Assembly: GCA_028865585.1 (NCBI GenBank) | Contig: JAGWJU010000038.1 | Coordinates: forward strand, 1-8,878 | DNA from: Elusimicrobiota bacterium | GTDB taxonomy: Bacteria; Elusimicrobiota; Elusimicrobia; UBA1565; UBA9628 | Length of the DNA: 8,878 nucleotides | Direction of reading: 5' to 3' | Part shown: piece after piece, positions 1-6,049 of the stretch | Layout: every line of letters starts with the position of its first letter | Numbering within the stretch: position 1 is the first letter of the stretch | The notes under the pieces: generated by a model | Seen by the model: only the letters and a program-made list of their open reading frames with translations | Told to the model about the DNA's origin: nothing | The model's database searches: none | Translations under genes and position numbers: made by a program

Positions 1-797
1 TCTCCATCGTCTCGCCCAAGCCGCAGACCACGCGCCACAGGATCCTGGGGCTCCTCAATGGGCCTTTCTATCAAATCGCCTTTCTTGATACGCCCGGCTT
101 CATCACTCGCCCCAAGGATCCGCTGCAGAAGGCGCTCCGCCGCCACTCCGAGATCTCGGCGCGCGAAGACGCGGATATCTCCGTCATCGTGGTGGAACCG
201 CGGACTCCGGCGTCGGCGCTCGACGATCTTTCTCTTCTCCGCCGTCCCGAAATCCCCGCCATTCTGGTTCTTAATAAGATTGATCTGGCCGCGGACGCGG
301 CCGCCCAAGAATCGTCACTCGAAGCCTATCGGACGGCCCTCAATCCGGACGCCATCCTGCGCGTCTGCGCGCTCTCCGGAGCCGGAACGCCCCAGTTGAT
401 CAAGGAGATCGTCGCGCGGCTCCCCCAGTCGCCTCCGTTTTACCCTCCGGATCAAGCCTCCGATCGCTGGGAGCGCTTCTTCGCGTCCGAGTTCATCCGC
501 GAGCAGGTCTTCGCGCTTTACCGCGAGGAAATCCCGCACGCCACGGCCGTAACCATTGAAGAGTTCAAGGAAAAAACCGGCCGAAAGGACGCCATCCGGG
601 CCGTTCTCTACGTTGAAAAAGAAGGACAAAAAGGCATCATCATCGGAGCCAAGGGCGCGGCCCTGCACGAACTGCAAAAAAAATCGCGGCTTTCCATCGA
701 GAAATTCTTGGGCCGGCCCGTCGAACTGGAGATCTGGGTCAAGGTCCGCAAGGACTGGCGCAAGGACCCACACGCCCTAAAGGAATTCGGATACTAA
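1..797 (+). CDS. era: GTPase Era, 5'-truncated by window edge
   Basis: Era is a GTP-binding protein that binds the 3' end of 16S rRNA and helps mature the 30S subunit. The reading frame is open from base 3 and gives 264 residues. The first residues, SIVSPKPQTTRHRILG, are the Era switch I/G2 region. DTPG (G3) is at bases 99-110, NKID (G4) near 273-284, and a G5-like CALSGAG near 366-386. The C-terminal half is the KH RNA-binding domain with the GxxG loop in IIIGAKG, and the protein ends in the family-typical WRKDPHALKEFGY. The P-loop (G1), about 35-40 residues, lies before the window, so the start is not visible. Nothing suggests damage: the frame is intact to its TAA stop. An A8 run at 676-683 lies in the KH domain. 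The family call is essentially certain from motif order and the C-terminus. Confidence 0.97.
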   Translation, partial: SIVSPKPQTTRHRILGLLNGPFYQIAFLDTPGFITRPKDPLQKALRRHSEISAREDADISVIVVEPRTPASALDDLSLLRRPEIPAILVLNKIDLAADAAAQESSLEAYRTALNPDAILRVCALSGAGTPQLIKEIVARLPQSPPFYPPDQASDRWERFFASEFIREQVFALYREEIPHATAVTIEEFKEKTGRKDAIRAVLYVEKEGQKGIIIGAKGAALHELQKKSRLSIEKFLGRPVELEIWVKVRKDWRKDPHALKEFGY

Positions 798-830
798 TCC
801 GGCCGCAGCCCTAAAGTCCCAAAATCTTCT

Positions 831-865
831 AGGCCTTCTGCGGCGAAACTCGCTCCCAGAAGCCT
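831..865. repeat. Imperfect inverted repeat after era
   Basis: AGGCCTTCTG at 831-840 can pair with CAGAAGCCT at 857-865, with one bulged base, around a 16-nt loop that itself holds a short GCG/CGC pairing. It sits 34 nt past the era stop in the 118-nt gap before the next gene. No T-run follows, so it is not a standard intrinsic terminator. It could still slow polymerase or protect the era mRNA end, or be chance. Confidence 0.3.
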
Positions 866-889
866 CAAGCGCCGAACGTCCGAACGGCC

Positions 890-907
890 TAAAATATTAT
901 CCGGAGG
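890..907 (+). promoter_or_regulatory. -10-like box and Shine-Dalgarno before the HEAT-like gene
   Basis: An A/T block in GC-rich surroundings contains TAAAAT (890-895) and TATTAT (895-900), both close to the sigma-70 -10 consensus. I see no convincing -35 hexamer upstream. GGAGG at 903-907 lies 8 nt before the ATG at 916, a strong ribosome binding site that fixes this start. If either -10 is used, the transcript would begin at or inside the Shine-Dalgarno, so the AT block may instead be an unstructured leader read from further upstream, possibly from era. Confidence 0.4.
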
Positions 908-915
908 CTCAAACC

Positions 916-1902
916 ATGAAGAAGCACATCTCCAGAACCGCTGCGGCCGGCTTGGCCGTCCTGATGGCCGCCGGCGCAGCCGGAGCCGCGCCTCTTGAAC
1001 CCGTTGACGCAGCCGCAAATTTTTCTGCCGTGGACTCGCCCGCGGCAGAAGCCCTGGCCGGAGTGGAAATCGGCCGCATCACGCTGGGAGACCGCATCTC
1101 CGCGGGACTATCCTCGGCCATGAGCGAAGATTTCGCCCAAACGGAGGCCCTGCCGCCGTCCTCTCCGGATTTATTGCCGATTTCATTGAAGCGCGCGGCG
1201 GTTCCGCCCGGCTCCGCTCGGGCCGCGGAAAAAGGCGAGAAAGCTCCGTCGCATGCGGATGCTTCCGAACCTTCGACCGAGCGCGGACGCTCAACCCGCC
1301 GCAAGGAGAGGAAGGCAATGGCCTCGCCAATGACGGATGCCGCCCGCCTCGCACGGGAAATAAGAAAGTCGGCCCCCGGCGGCCGCGGAGAAAAACTGGA
1401 CTCGTTTTACGATGGGGGCGACGGCGGGGCGGGGCTGCGGCGCGCCATACAAAAGGACAAGGATTGGATCAGCGTCGGCGTCAACGCCGCCAGCGTGGCC
1501 CGGGTGCTCAGCGAAGCCGACCGCCCGGAGACCGCCATTGAGCTGGCTCGCCGAGGCTTGCGGGCGCCCAATCACATCACAGCGGAATACACCGCCATGG
1601 CGTTGGGGCAAATCGCGCAAATCAAAGGCATGCGGCGGCACGCGGACAAAATCGCTTCCCTCTACCGCCTGGCCCTGCGCAAAAAGGACGTCGATGTGCG
1701 CCGATACGCCGCGCAGTACCTGGACCTCTTTGCCAAGGCTTTTTTAAAAACCCACCCCAAGATGGTCGCTGAAGTCTTCCGCATGGCGCTCAGGGACAAG
1801 GACGATTATGTCCACGGCTACGCCCTCCAAAACTTGGAGGAGTTTCCCGGCCTGCGGCGCTCGCTCGCCCGCTCAATCAAGCGGACGCGAGACGGGAACT
1901 AG
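916..1902 (+). CDS. Secreted protein with C-terminal HEAT-like repeats, function unknown
   Basis: I do not recognise a named family. The 328-residue protein opens with a classic Sec signal peptide: basic MKKHISR, a hydrophobic Ala/Leu/Met stretch, and a likely cleavage near AGAA at residues 22-25. No lipobox Cys is visible. Residues about 26-140 are Ala/Pro/Ser/Glu-rich, end in a very basic stretch (RSTRRKERK, 125-133) and look disordered. From about 185 to 320 there are helical repeats. RxALRxKDxxVxxYAxQxLxxF occurs at 251-272 and again at 289-310, a spacing of 38 residues, and a more diverged copy (LARRGLR...AEYTAMALGQI) begins near 210. This is HEAT/Armadillo-like and suggests a protein-binding scaffold outside the cytoplasm, by inference only. 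The start is supported by GGAGG 8 nt upstream. The gene ends one base before the stop codon of convergent speA. Confidence 0.85.
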   Translation: MKKHISRTAAAGLAVLMAAGAAGAAPLEPVDAAANFSAVDSPAAEALAGVEIGRITLGDRISAGLSSAMSEDFAQTEALPPSSPDLLPISLKRAAVPPGSARAAEKGEKAPSHADASEPSTERGRSTRRKERKAMASPMTDAARLAREIRKSAPGGRGEKLDSFYDGGDGGAGLRRAIQKDKDWISVGVNAASVARVLSEADRPETAIELARRGLRAPNHITAEYTAMALGQIAQIKGMRRHADKIASLYRLALRKKDVDVRRYAAQYLDLFAKAFLKTHPKMVAEVFRMALRDKDDYVHGYALQNLEEFPGLRRSLARSIKRTRDGN

Positions 1903-1909
1903 ACTAGTT
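1897..1909. repeat. Palindrome forming both convergent stop codons
   Basis: AACTAG, one A, then CTAGTT: a perfect 6+1+6 inverted repeat. Read on the plus strand it supplies Asn-TAG for the HEAT-like gene. Read on the minus strand it supplies Asn-TAG for speA. The two stop codons are separated by a single base, so there is no intergenic DNA for a conventional terminator. Confidence 0.8.
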
Positions 1910-3898
1910 TCCGCCGGAATTAACCAGGGCTTTGCGCAACTCGCCCGGCGTTGCCGGGCCTTGCGCCGGCGCGGAAGCTTCCGACGATTCGATGTAGGTG
2001 TATTCGTCCATAAGCTCCTGGTATTGGTTCAGCAGATCGGCTCCTTCCCTAGGCTTGATGTCCCCGGCCTTGACCTTGGCGTCGACGGCCGACTTGATGC
2101 GCTGGACGAGCTCGAAGTCGTTGTACTGCGTGTCGGAAAGGACCTCGCGCACCGTTTGTCCGCGGATGATTTCCTCCAGGTAATAGCCGCCTGGAGCCGT
2201 CTTGTCTTGAAAGACGTGGACCTCGTTGACGCGTCCGAAAAGGTTGTGGATGTCCCCCATGGTCGCCTGATAGGCGCCCATCAGGAAAACGCCGAGATAG
2301 TACGGCTCGCCGTCCTTGAGAGGATGAAGAGGCAGCGCGCCCCCGGCCTTGCGGTGGCAGGCGAACTGGGAGATTTTCCCGTCCGAGTCGCAGGTGATGT
2401 CGACGAGGGCGGCGTGCCGCGTCGGCTGTTCGTCCAGGCGCTGAAGCGGCACGATGGGAAAGAGCTGGCCGATGGCCCAACTGTCCGGCAGGGACTGGAA
2501 GAGCGAGAAGTTGCACAAGTACTGATCCTGCACGGTCTTGGAGAGTTCGAGCAGTTCCTCGGACGCGTCTTTGAGGCCCCGAGCGACCTTGTCGATTTCC
2601 AAGCACAGGCGCCAGAACAGGGTCTCCGCCAAAGCCTTGTCCGCGAGATCTAAAAACCCGAGCTTGAAGAGGCTAAACGCCTCGTCCCTCCGCTCCTGGC
2701 CGTCATGATAGCTCTGCAGCAGATTATCCTCGGATAAATCCTTGATGAGCTTCTGCATCTCGGCGACCGGTCCGCTTTTGCCGCCGCCGTTTGCCTCTTC
2801 GAGCCCGGCGCTGGTCTCGATGCAGCCGAAGACGTTGACCGCGAGCATGGAGTGGTGCGCGACCACCGAGCGCCCCGATTCCGTCACGATGTTGGGCTCC
2901 GGGACCTTTTCCTGGAGGCAGACCTCCTGGATGGTCGACACGACTCCTCCGACGTATTCCCGCAGGGAATAGTTCATCGAGCTGTCCACGGAGCTGTGCG
3001 TGCCGTCGTAGTCCACGCCGAGACCGCCGCCGCAGTCGAGATATTCCAACCCGAGGCCCATCTTCTTGAGCTTGGCGTAGACGCGGCTGCCCTCCCTGAC
3101 CGCGTCCTTAATGGTCTTGATGTCGGTCACCTGCGAGCCGATATGAAAATGGAGCAGCTTGACGCAGTCGAGCATCCCGCTTTTTTCGAGGCCCTTAACG
3201 GCGTCCAGGATTTCCTGCGTGGTCAGACCGAACTTCGCGGCATGGCCGGTGGAGTATTTCCATTTTCCGCTGCCCTGGGTCTGGAGCTTGGCGCGCAAAC
3301 CGATGAGCGGCCGCACGTCCAACTCCTTGGCGGCCTCCAAAAGCAAGGGCAGCTCCGCCGGCTTTTCGATGACCACGATCACTTTTTTCCCAATCTTGAG
3401 GCCCAGGGCGGCCAGGCGCATCATCGCCTTGTCCTTGTAGCCGTTGACCACGGTCAGGGCTTCGCCCTCCCCCATGGCCAGGACCGCCATCAGTTCACCC
3501 TTGCTGCCCGCCTCGAGCCCGTAGCGGTACTCCCGCCCCGCGTCGATAATCTCCTCCACCACCTCGCGCAGCTGGTTGACCTTGATGGGATAGACGCCGA
3601 AATAGCGGCCGGCATATTTCTTATCGGCGATGATCTTGGAGAACGTCTCGTTCAAAAGCTCGACGCGATGTCTCAGGATGTCCTGGAACCGGAAAAGCAC
3701 GGGGAACCGGACGCCTCGCTGGGCGACGTCGTCGACGAGCCCTTTGACGTCGATGGCCGGTTCGGCCGAGCGGCGCGGATGGACGGAGAGGTGGCCCTTC
3801 TCGTTGACTCCGAAATAGCGCAGCCCCCAGCCCTTCAGATTGTAGAGCGCCGCCGAATCCTCAATCTCCCAGCGCCCGCTGGCTTTGTCCTTGCTCAT
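1904..3898 (-). CDS. speA: Biosynthetic arginine decarboxylase (PLP-dependent)
   Basis: SpeA converts arginine to agmatine and CO2, the entry to putrescine and spermidine by the agmatine route. At 664 residues it has the usual length for the family. Visible landmarks: YPIKVNQ (103-109) with K106 as the expected PLP Schiff-base lysine; HFHIGSQ (250-256); the phosphate-binding glycine loop GGGLGVDYDG (290-299); ESGR (340-343); CDSDG (503-507) bringing the second-subunit active-site Cys; and GAYQATMGDIHNLFG (541-555). This is the fold-III alanine-racemase-like type, not the acid-inducible fold-I type. The ATG is preceded by GGAGG at a spacing of 12 nt, rather long, but the N-terminus (W-x-I-x-D-S-A-x-L-Y) matches the family. 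It is the last gene of the minus-strand cluster, 19 nt after the DUF423 gene. No agmatinase, agmatine deiminase or spermidine synthase is in the window. Confidence 0.96.
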   Translation of the reverse strand: MSKDKASGRWEIEDSAALYNLKGWGLRYFGVNEKGHLSVHPRRSAEPAIDVKGLVDDVAQRGVRFPVLFRFQDILRHRVELLNETFSKIIADKKYAGRYFGVYPIKVNQLREVVEEIIDAGREYRYGLEAGSKGELMAVLAMGEGEALTVVNGYKDKAMMRLAALGLKIGKKVIVVIEKPAELPLLLEAAKELDVRPLIGLRAKLQTQGSGKWKYSTGHAAKFGLTTQEILDAVKGLEKSGMLDCVKLLHFHIGSQVTDIKTIKDAVREGSRVYAKLKKMGLGLEYLDCGGGLGVDYDGTHSSVDSSMNYSLREYVGGVVSTIQEVCLQEKVPEPNIVTESGRSVVAHHSMLAVNVFGCIETSAGLEEANGGGKSGPVAEMQKLIKDLSEDNLLQSYHDGQERRDEAFSLFKLGFLDLADKALAETLFWRLCLEIDKVARGLKDASEELLELSKTVQDQYLCNFSLFQSLPDSWAIGQLFPIVPLQRLDEQPTRHAALVDITCDSDGKISQFACHRKAGGALPLHPLKDGEPYYLGVFLMGAYQATMGDIHNLFGRVNEVHVFQDKTAPGGYYLEEIIRGQTVREVLSDTQYNDFELVQRIKSAVDAKVKAGDIKPREGADLLNQYQELMDEYTYIESSEASAPAQGPATPGELRKALVNSGGN
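1934..1966. repeat. Strong hairpin inside the 3' end of speA
   Basis: GCGCAA (1934-1939) pairs with TTGCGC (1961-1966), and GCCCGGC (1943-1949) pairs with GCCGGGC (1953-1959) around a GTT loop. The two stems are separated by a 3x1 internal loop, 13 base pairs in all. It begins 31 nt past the stop of the plus-strand HEAT-like gene and lies in codons near the speA C-terminus (APAQGPATPGELRKA region). No T-run follows on either strand. A 12-nt palindrome, CGGAAGCTTCCG, follows at 1972-1983. Plausible as an mRNA 3'-end stabiliser or pause site for the plus-strand transcript. Confidence 0.5.
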
Positions 3899-3910
3899 CG
3901 TATTAATCGT

Positions 3911-3915
3911 CCTCC
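3911..3915 (-). promoter_or_regulatory. Shine-Dalgarno for speA
   Basis: GGAGG on the minus strand, directly after the TAG stop of the DUF423 gene (3918-3920) and 12 nt before the speA ATG. It is the clearest ribosome binding site in the minus-strand cluster, suggesting that speA is translated independently rather than by coupling. Confidence 0.6.
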
Positions 3916-3917
3916 GC

Positions 3918-4298
3918 CTAGAGTTTAGCGAAAAAAAGGCACGCCCATCCGGACAAAAACAAAAGACCGCCGAGCGGAGTGATAATCCCGAGAATTTTAT
4001 ATCCCGTCACGCTGAGCGCGTACAGGCTTCCGGAAAAAAGCACGATACCGAAAACAAAACACCATCCGGCCGCGCAGACAGCCCGCGAAGAGGGGTTGAC
4101 GTGCGCGAGCCAGGCTACGGCAAATAGGGCCAAAGCGTGATAAACCTGGTAGCGCACCGCCGTTTCATAGACCTCACGCATCGTCTGGCCCAGGACGTTT
4201 TTAAGGCCATGCGCGCCGAAAGCCCCCAAGGCCACGGCCAAGAACATCGCGGCGCTGCCGGCCTTGACCCAGAATCTCCACCCCCGGATTTCGATCAT
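3918..4298 (-). CDS. DUF423 family small membrane protein
   Basis: A 126-residue, four-helix membrane protein of the DUF423 family (relatives include YgdD of E. coli and YwdK of Bacillus); its function is not established. Family marks are GAFGAHGL (25-32), Y-x-x-A-V-x-Y-Q-x-Y-H-A-L-A-L-F (44-59), FSGSLY (88-93) and ITPLGG (106-111). Hydrophobic segments lie at about 11-28, 52-67, 75-97 and 103-123, with both ends short. I chose the ATG at 4298 over a GTG at 4319 because family members begin just before the first helix and because this ATG overlaps the pseudouridine synthase stop as ATGA, a typical coupled start. AAAGGCGG upstream is a weak Shine-Dalgarno. The GTG start would add seven residues. 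Confidence 0.93.
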   Translation of the reverse strand: MIEIRGWRFWVKAGSAAMFLAVALGAFGAHGLKNVLGQTMREVYETAVRYQVYHALALFAVAWLAHVNPSSRAVCAAGWCFVFGIVLFSGSLYALSVTGYKILGIITPLGGLLFLSGWACLFFAKL

Positions 4299-5242
4299 TG
4301 CGGGCCGCCTTTCCGGCACAGGTCCAGGAAGCGAATAAAATCCGCCGGGGGGGGTCTTCGGAAAGACAGGGTCTTGCCGCTGATGGGATGCTCGAAGCGC
4401 AGCGCGTAGGCATGCAGCATGAGCCGCGGCGGCCGCAGCTTCGCGTTTCGATCAAAATCGGGATCACCCGCCACGGGATGGCCCACGAAACCCAGATGCG
4501 CGCGAATCTGGTGGGTGCGGCCGGTCAGCGGCCTCGCCTCCACGTAGCTTGCGTCCGGAAGCTCTTCAATGAGTCGCAGCGCGGTCCGGGCCGGGCGCCC
4601 GAACGGCGTTGCCCTGATGCGCCTCGACCCGGTCAGGCGTCCGACCGGAGCGTCGATTTCCGACAAATTCTCCGGCACGCGGCCCCTCACAATGGCGCGG
4701 TAGACTTTCTCCACCTCCCGCTCCTCGAACGCCGAGGTCAAGCGGCGCCACGCTTCTTCCGTCTTGGCGGCGACGAACACGCCGCTGGTCTCCGCGTCCA
4801 GGCGGTGGACAATGCCGCAGCGCCCGACGCCCGAGGCAAGAACCTCCGGCCGATGCACGGCCATCAAACCCGCGAAATTCCGACACGTCTCGTCCTGCGC
4901 GGCGCGCGGATTCTTAAGCCAGCCCGGCCGCGTCGGATGCATGAGCAGGTCCGCGGGCTTGTCGAAAACCAGGACGTGCTTGTCCTCGTAGACGACTCTG
5001 GCTTCGAAATCGAAGCTTCGGTTCCAGGCGCGCTCCGGAAAACTCACGCTGACGCGCTCGCCCGGCTTCAAGCGGCGGCCGGGCTTGACCGCAGCGCCCC
5101 CGACCAAGACCTGTCCCAAGCGGATCATCTCTTGAAGCGCCGCGCGGCTGTGCCGCGGCATTTTTTGCGCGAGAAACTGGTCGAGCCGCACGCCGCCCCA
5201 ATCCGCGACAAACTCCATGCCCGAACGCGCCAAGACTTTCAT
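4295..5242 (-). CDS. RluA/RluD-family 23S rRNA or tRNA pseudouridine synthase
   Basis: Isomerises specific uridines in RNA to pseudouridine. At 315 residues it matches RluD-type enzymes with two domains. An N-terminal S4 RNA-binding domain (about 16-70: VRLDQFLAQ, SRAALQEMIRLGQVLVGG, PGRRLKPGERV) is followed by the catalytic domain with HRLDAETSG (146-154), where D149 is the expected catalytic aspartate, KVYRAIVRG (179-187), and RTHQIRAHL (242-250) followed by GHPVAGD. The stretch 100-145 (HPTRPGWLKNPRAAQDETC...) departs from the common HPxxG...TL-NALL pattern, so the target position cannot be read off: RluD (large-subunit helix 69), RluC or RluA specificity are all possible. The start ATG overlaps the Lgt-family stop (ATGA) and has no Shine-Dalgarno of its own, pointing to translational coupling. 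A C8 run lies near the 3' end. Confidence 0.93.
   Translation of the reverse strand: MKVLARSGMEFVADWGGVRLDQFLAQKMPRHSRAALQEMIRLGQVLVGGAAVKPGRRLKPGERVSVSFPERAWNRSFDFEARVVYEDKHVLVFDKPADLLMHPTRPGWLKNPRAAQDETCRNFAGLMAVHRPEVLASGVGRCGIVHRLDAETSGVFVAAKTEEAWRRLTSAFEEREVEKVYRAIVRGRVPENLSEIDAPVGRLTGSRRIRATPFGRPARTALRLIEELPDASYVEARPLTGRTHQIRAHLGFVGHPVAGDPDFDRNAKLRPPRLMLHAYALRFEHPISGKTLSFRRPPPADFIRFLDLCRKGGPQ
4347..4354 (-). repeat. C8 homopolymer tract in the pseudouridine synthase gene
   Basis: Eight G on the plus strand, read as CCCCCCCC in the coding strand (codons for Arg-Pro-Pro-Pro, around residue 296-299). Such tracts are prone to slippage. A one-base change would replace the last ~18 residues and uncouple the stop from the DUF423 start. 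It is also a place where assemblies go wrong. In this sequence the frame is intact. Confidence 0.85.
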
Positions 5243-6024
5243 GATTTGCGGCGGATGGAAAGGAATATCCCGCCGGAAAGCGCCAAGAGTCCCAGGCAGA
5301 ACGCCTGCGCCACGGTGATCCCGATGGGCAGCATCGTCACGTCCCCGCGGTAAAACTCAATCATGAATCGCAGCACCCCGTAGGACGCCAAGTAAATCGC
5401 GCAGACCGAGCCGCGGGGGAGCTCCTTTTTCTCGACGCGGCCGATGACGAAGAAATAAAGCGCCAAGCCGATGGCCAAATCGCCGAAAGCCTCGTAGAGC
5501 TGCGTGGGATGGACGAGTCGGCCCAGGAACAACGGATTGATCTGCGAGAGCGGGTTGGTGAAGGTCACGCCCCAAGGCCACGGGCGGGACATCGGCAGGC
5601 CGTAGCAGCACCCGGCCGCGAAGCAGCCCCAGCGGCCGAAAAACTGCCAGAACGGCACACCTAGACAAAGATAATCCGCCAGATTAAGAAATGGAATTTT
5701 CTTCCACCGGCAAAACCCGTAAACCGCGAGCAGGACGGCGACGAACGCGCCCATGACGGCGAAGCCTTGTCCGAAGGCGAACGCGTCTTTCCAGAAATTC
5801 GGGTTATGGATGCCGACGTCTTCGAACTGATCGAGGATCCGTCCGCCGAGGAAGGCGCTTACGATTAAAATATTGACGAGAAGCCAGAGATCCTCCTCGC
5901 AGGCCAGGCCCATCTTAGCCCAGCGGCGGCGCCAAAAGAAAACAGAAAAGACGCCGCCTACGGCGATCATCACTCCGTAGGTGAAAAGACGAAACTGTCC
6001 GAACTGCAGAAGGACCGGATGCAT
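5239..6024 (-). CDS. lgt: Prolipoprotein diacylglyceryl transferase (Lgt) family protein, divergent
   Basis: Lgt transfers diacylglyceryl from phosphatidylglycerol to the lipobox cysteine of prolipoproteins at the inner membrane. The 261-residue protein has about seven hydrophobic segments and the usual length. Support for the family: the N-terminal LFTYGVMIAVGG pattern (13-24), GRWGCFAAGCCYG (130-142) in the position of the Lgt signature, HPTQLYEA (172-179), and RFMIEFYRGD (219-228). Several residues differ from E. coli Lgt. By my hand alignment the signature Asn is C134, the signature Glu is C139, and the His of the E. coli SFHGG motif is M91. GCF...GCCYG forms occur in other bacterial members of this family, so it may still be an Lgt, but the activity is inferred. 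The ATG at 6024 has no Shine-Dalgarno; a TATAAT lies 14 nt upstream. It follows the hydrolase gene by 25 nt and overlaps the pseudouridine synthase start by 4 nt. Confidence 0.85.
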   Translation of the reverse strand: MHPVLLQFGQFRLFTYGVMIAVGGVFSVFFWRRRWAKMGLACEEDLWLLVNILIVSAFLGGRILDQFEDVGIHNPNFWKDAFAFGQGFAVMGAFVAVLLAVYGFCRWKKIPFLNLADYLCLGVPFWQFFGRWGCFAAGCCYGLPMSRPWPWGVTFTNPLSQINPLFLGRLVHPTQLYEAFGDLAIGLALYFFVIGRVEKKELPRGSVCAIYLASYGVLRFMIEFYRGDVTMLPIGITVAQAFCLGLLALSGGIFLSIRRKS

Positions 6025-6038
6025 GGGCGGCGGAAATG

Positions 6039-6044
6039 ATTATA
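6039..6044 (-). promoter_or_regulatory. Perfect -10 box (TATAAT) just upstream of the lgt-like gene
   Basis: Consensus TATAAT on the minus strand in the 25-nt gap between the hydrolase stop and the lgt-family ATG. No -35 is recognisable at 16-18 nt. The nearest candidate, TTGGTC at 6059-6064, is only 14 nt away. If used, transcription would begin about 6-10 nt before the ATG. An internal promoter is possible but unproven. Confidence 0.3.
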
Positions 6045-6049
6045 CGACT

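Noticed and set aside
18..30. 13-nt match AAGCCGCAGACCA at 18-30 and 8570-8582, near both window ends
   Set aside because: One copy codes for the conserved Era stretch PKPQT and the other precedes an unrelated start codon. There are no flanking repeats or inserted element, so chance is the simplest explanation.
676..683. A8 run in era forming a slippery A-AAA-AAA heptamer in frame
   Set aside because: A -1 shift here would read about 43 meaningless codons through the KH domain. Era is not known to use frameshifting, and Lys-Lys codons readily produce such runs.
831..865. Intrinsic terminator for era
   Set aside because: The stem is imperfect and no T-run follows, so it is kept only as an inverted repeat.
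1808..2653. 281-codon plus-strand frame crossing the convergent junction
   Set aside because: It starts in an alternate frame inside the HEAT-like gene and runs antisense through speA; a shadow.
2852..3928. 358-codon plus-strand open frame opposite speA
   Set aside because: It is antisense to a certain gene, rich in His/Arg/Asp/Leu as expected from the complement of GC-rich codons, with no family motif.
4298..5353. 351-codon plus-strand open frame opposite the pseudouridine synthase and lgt-like genes
   Set aside because: Codon-bias shadow; the minus-strand genes carry all the conserved motifs.
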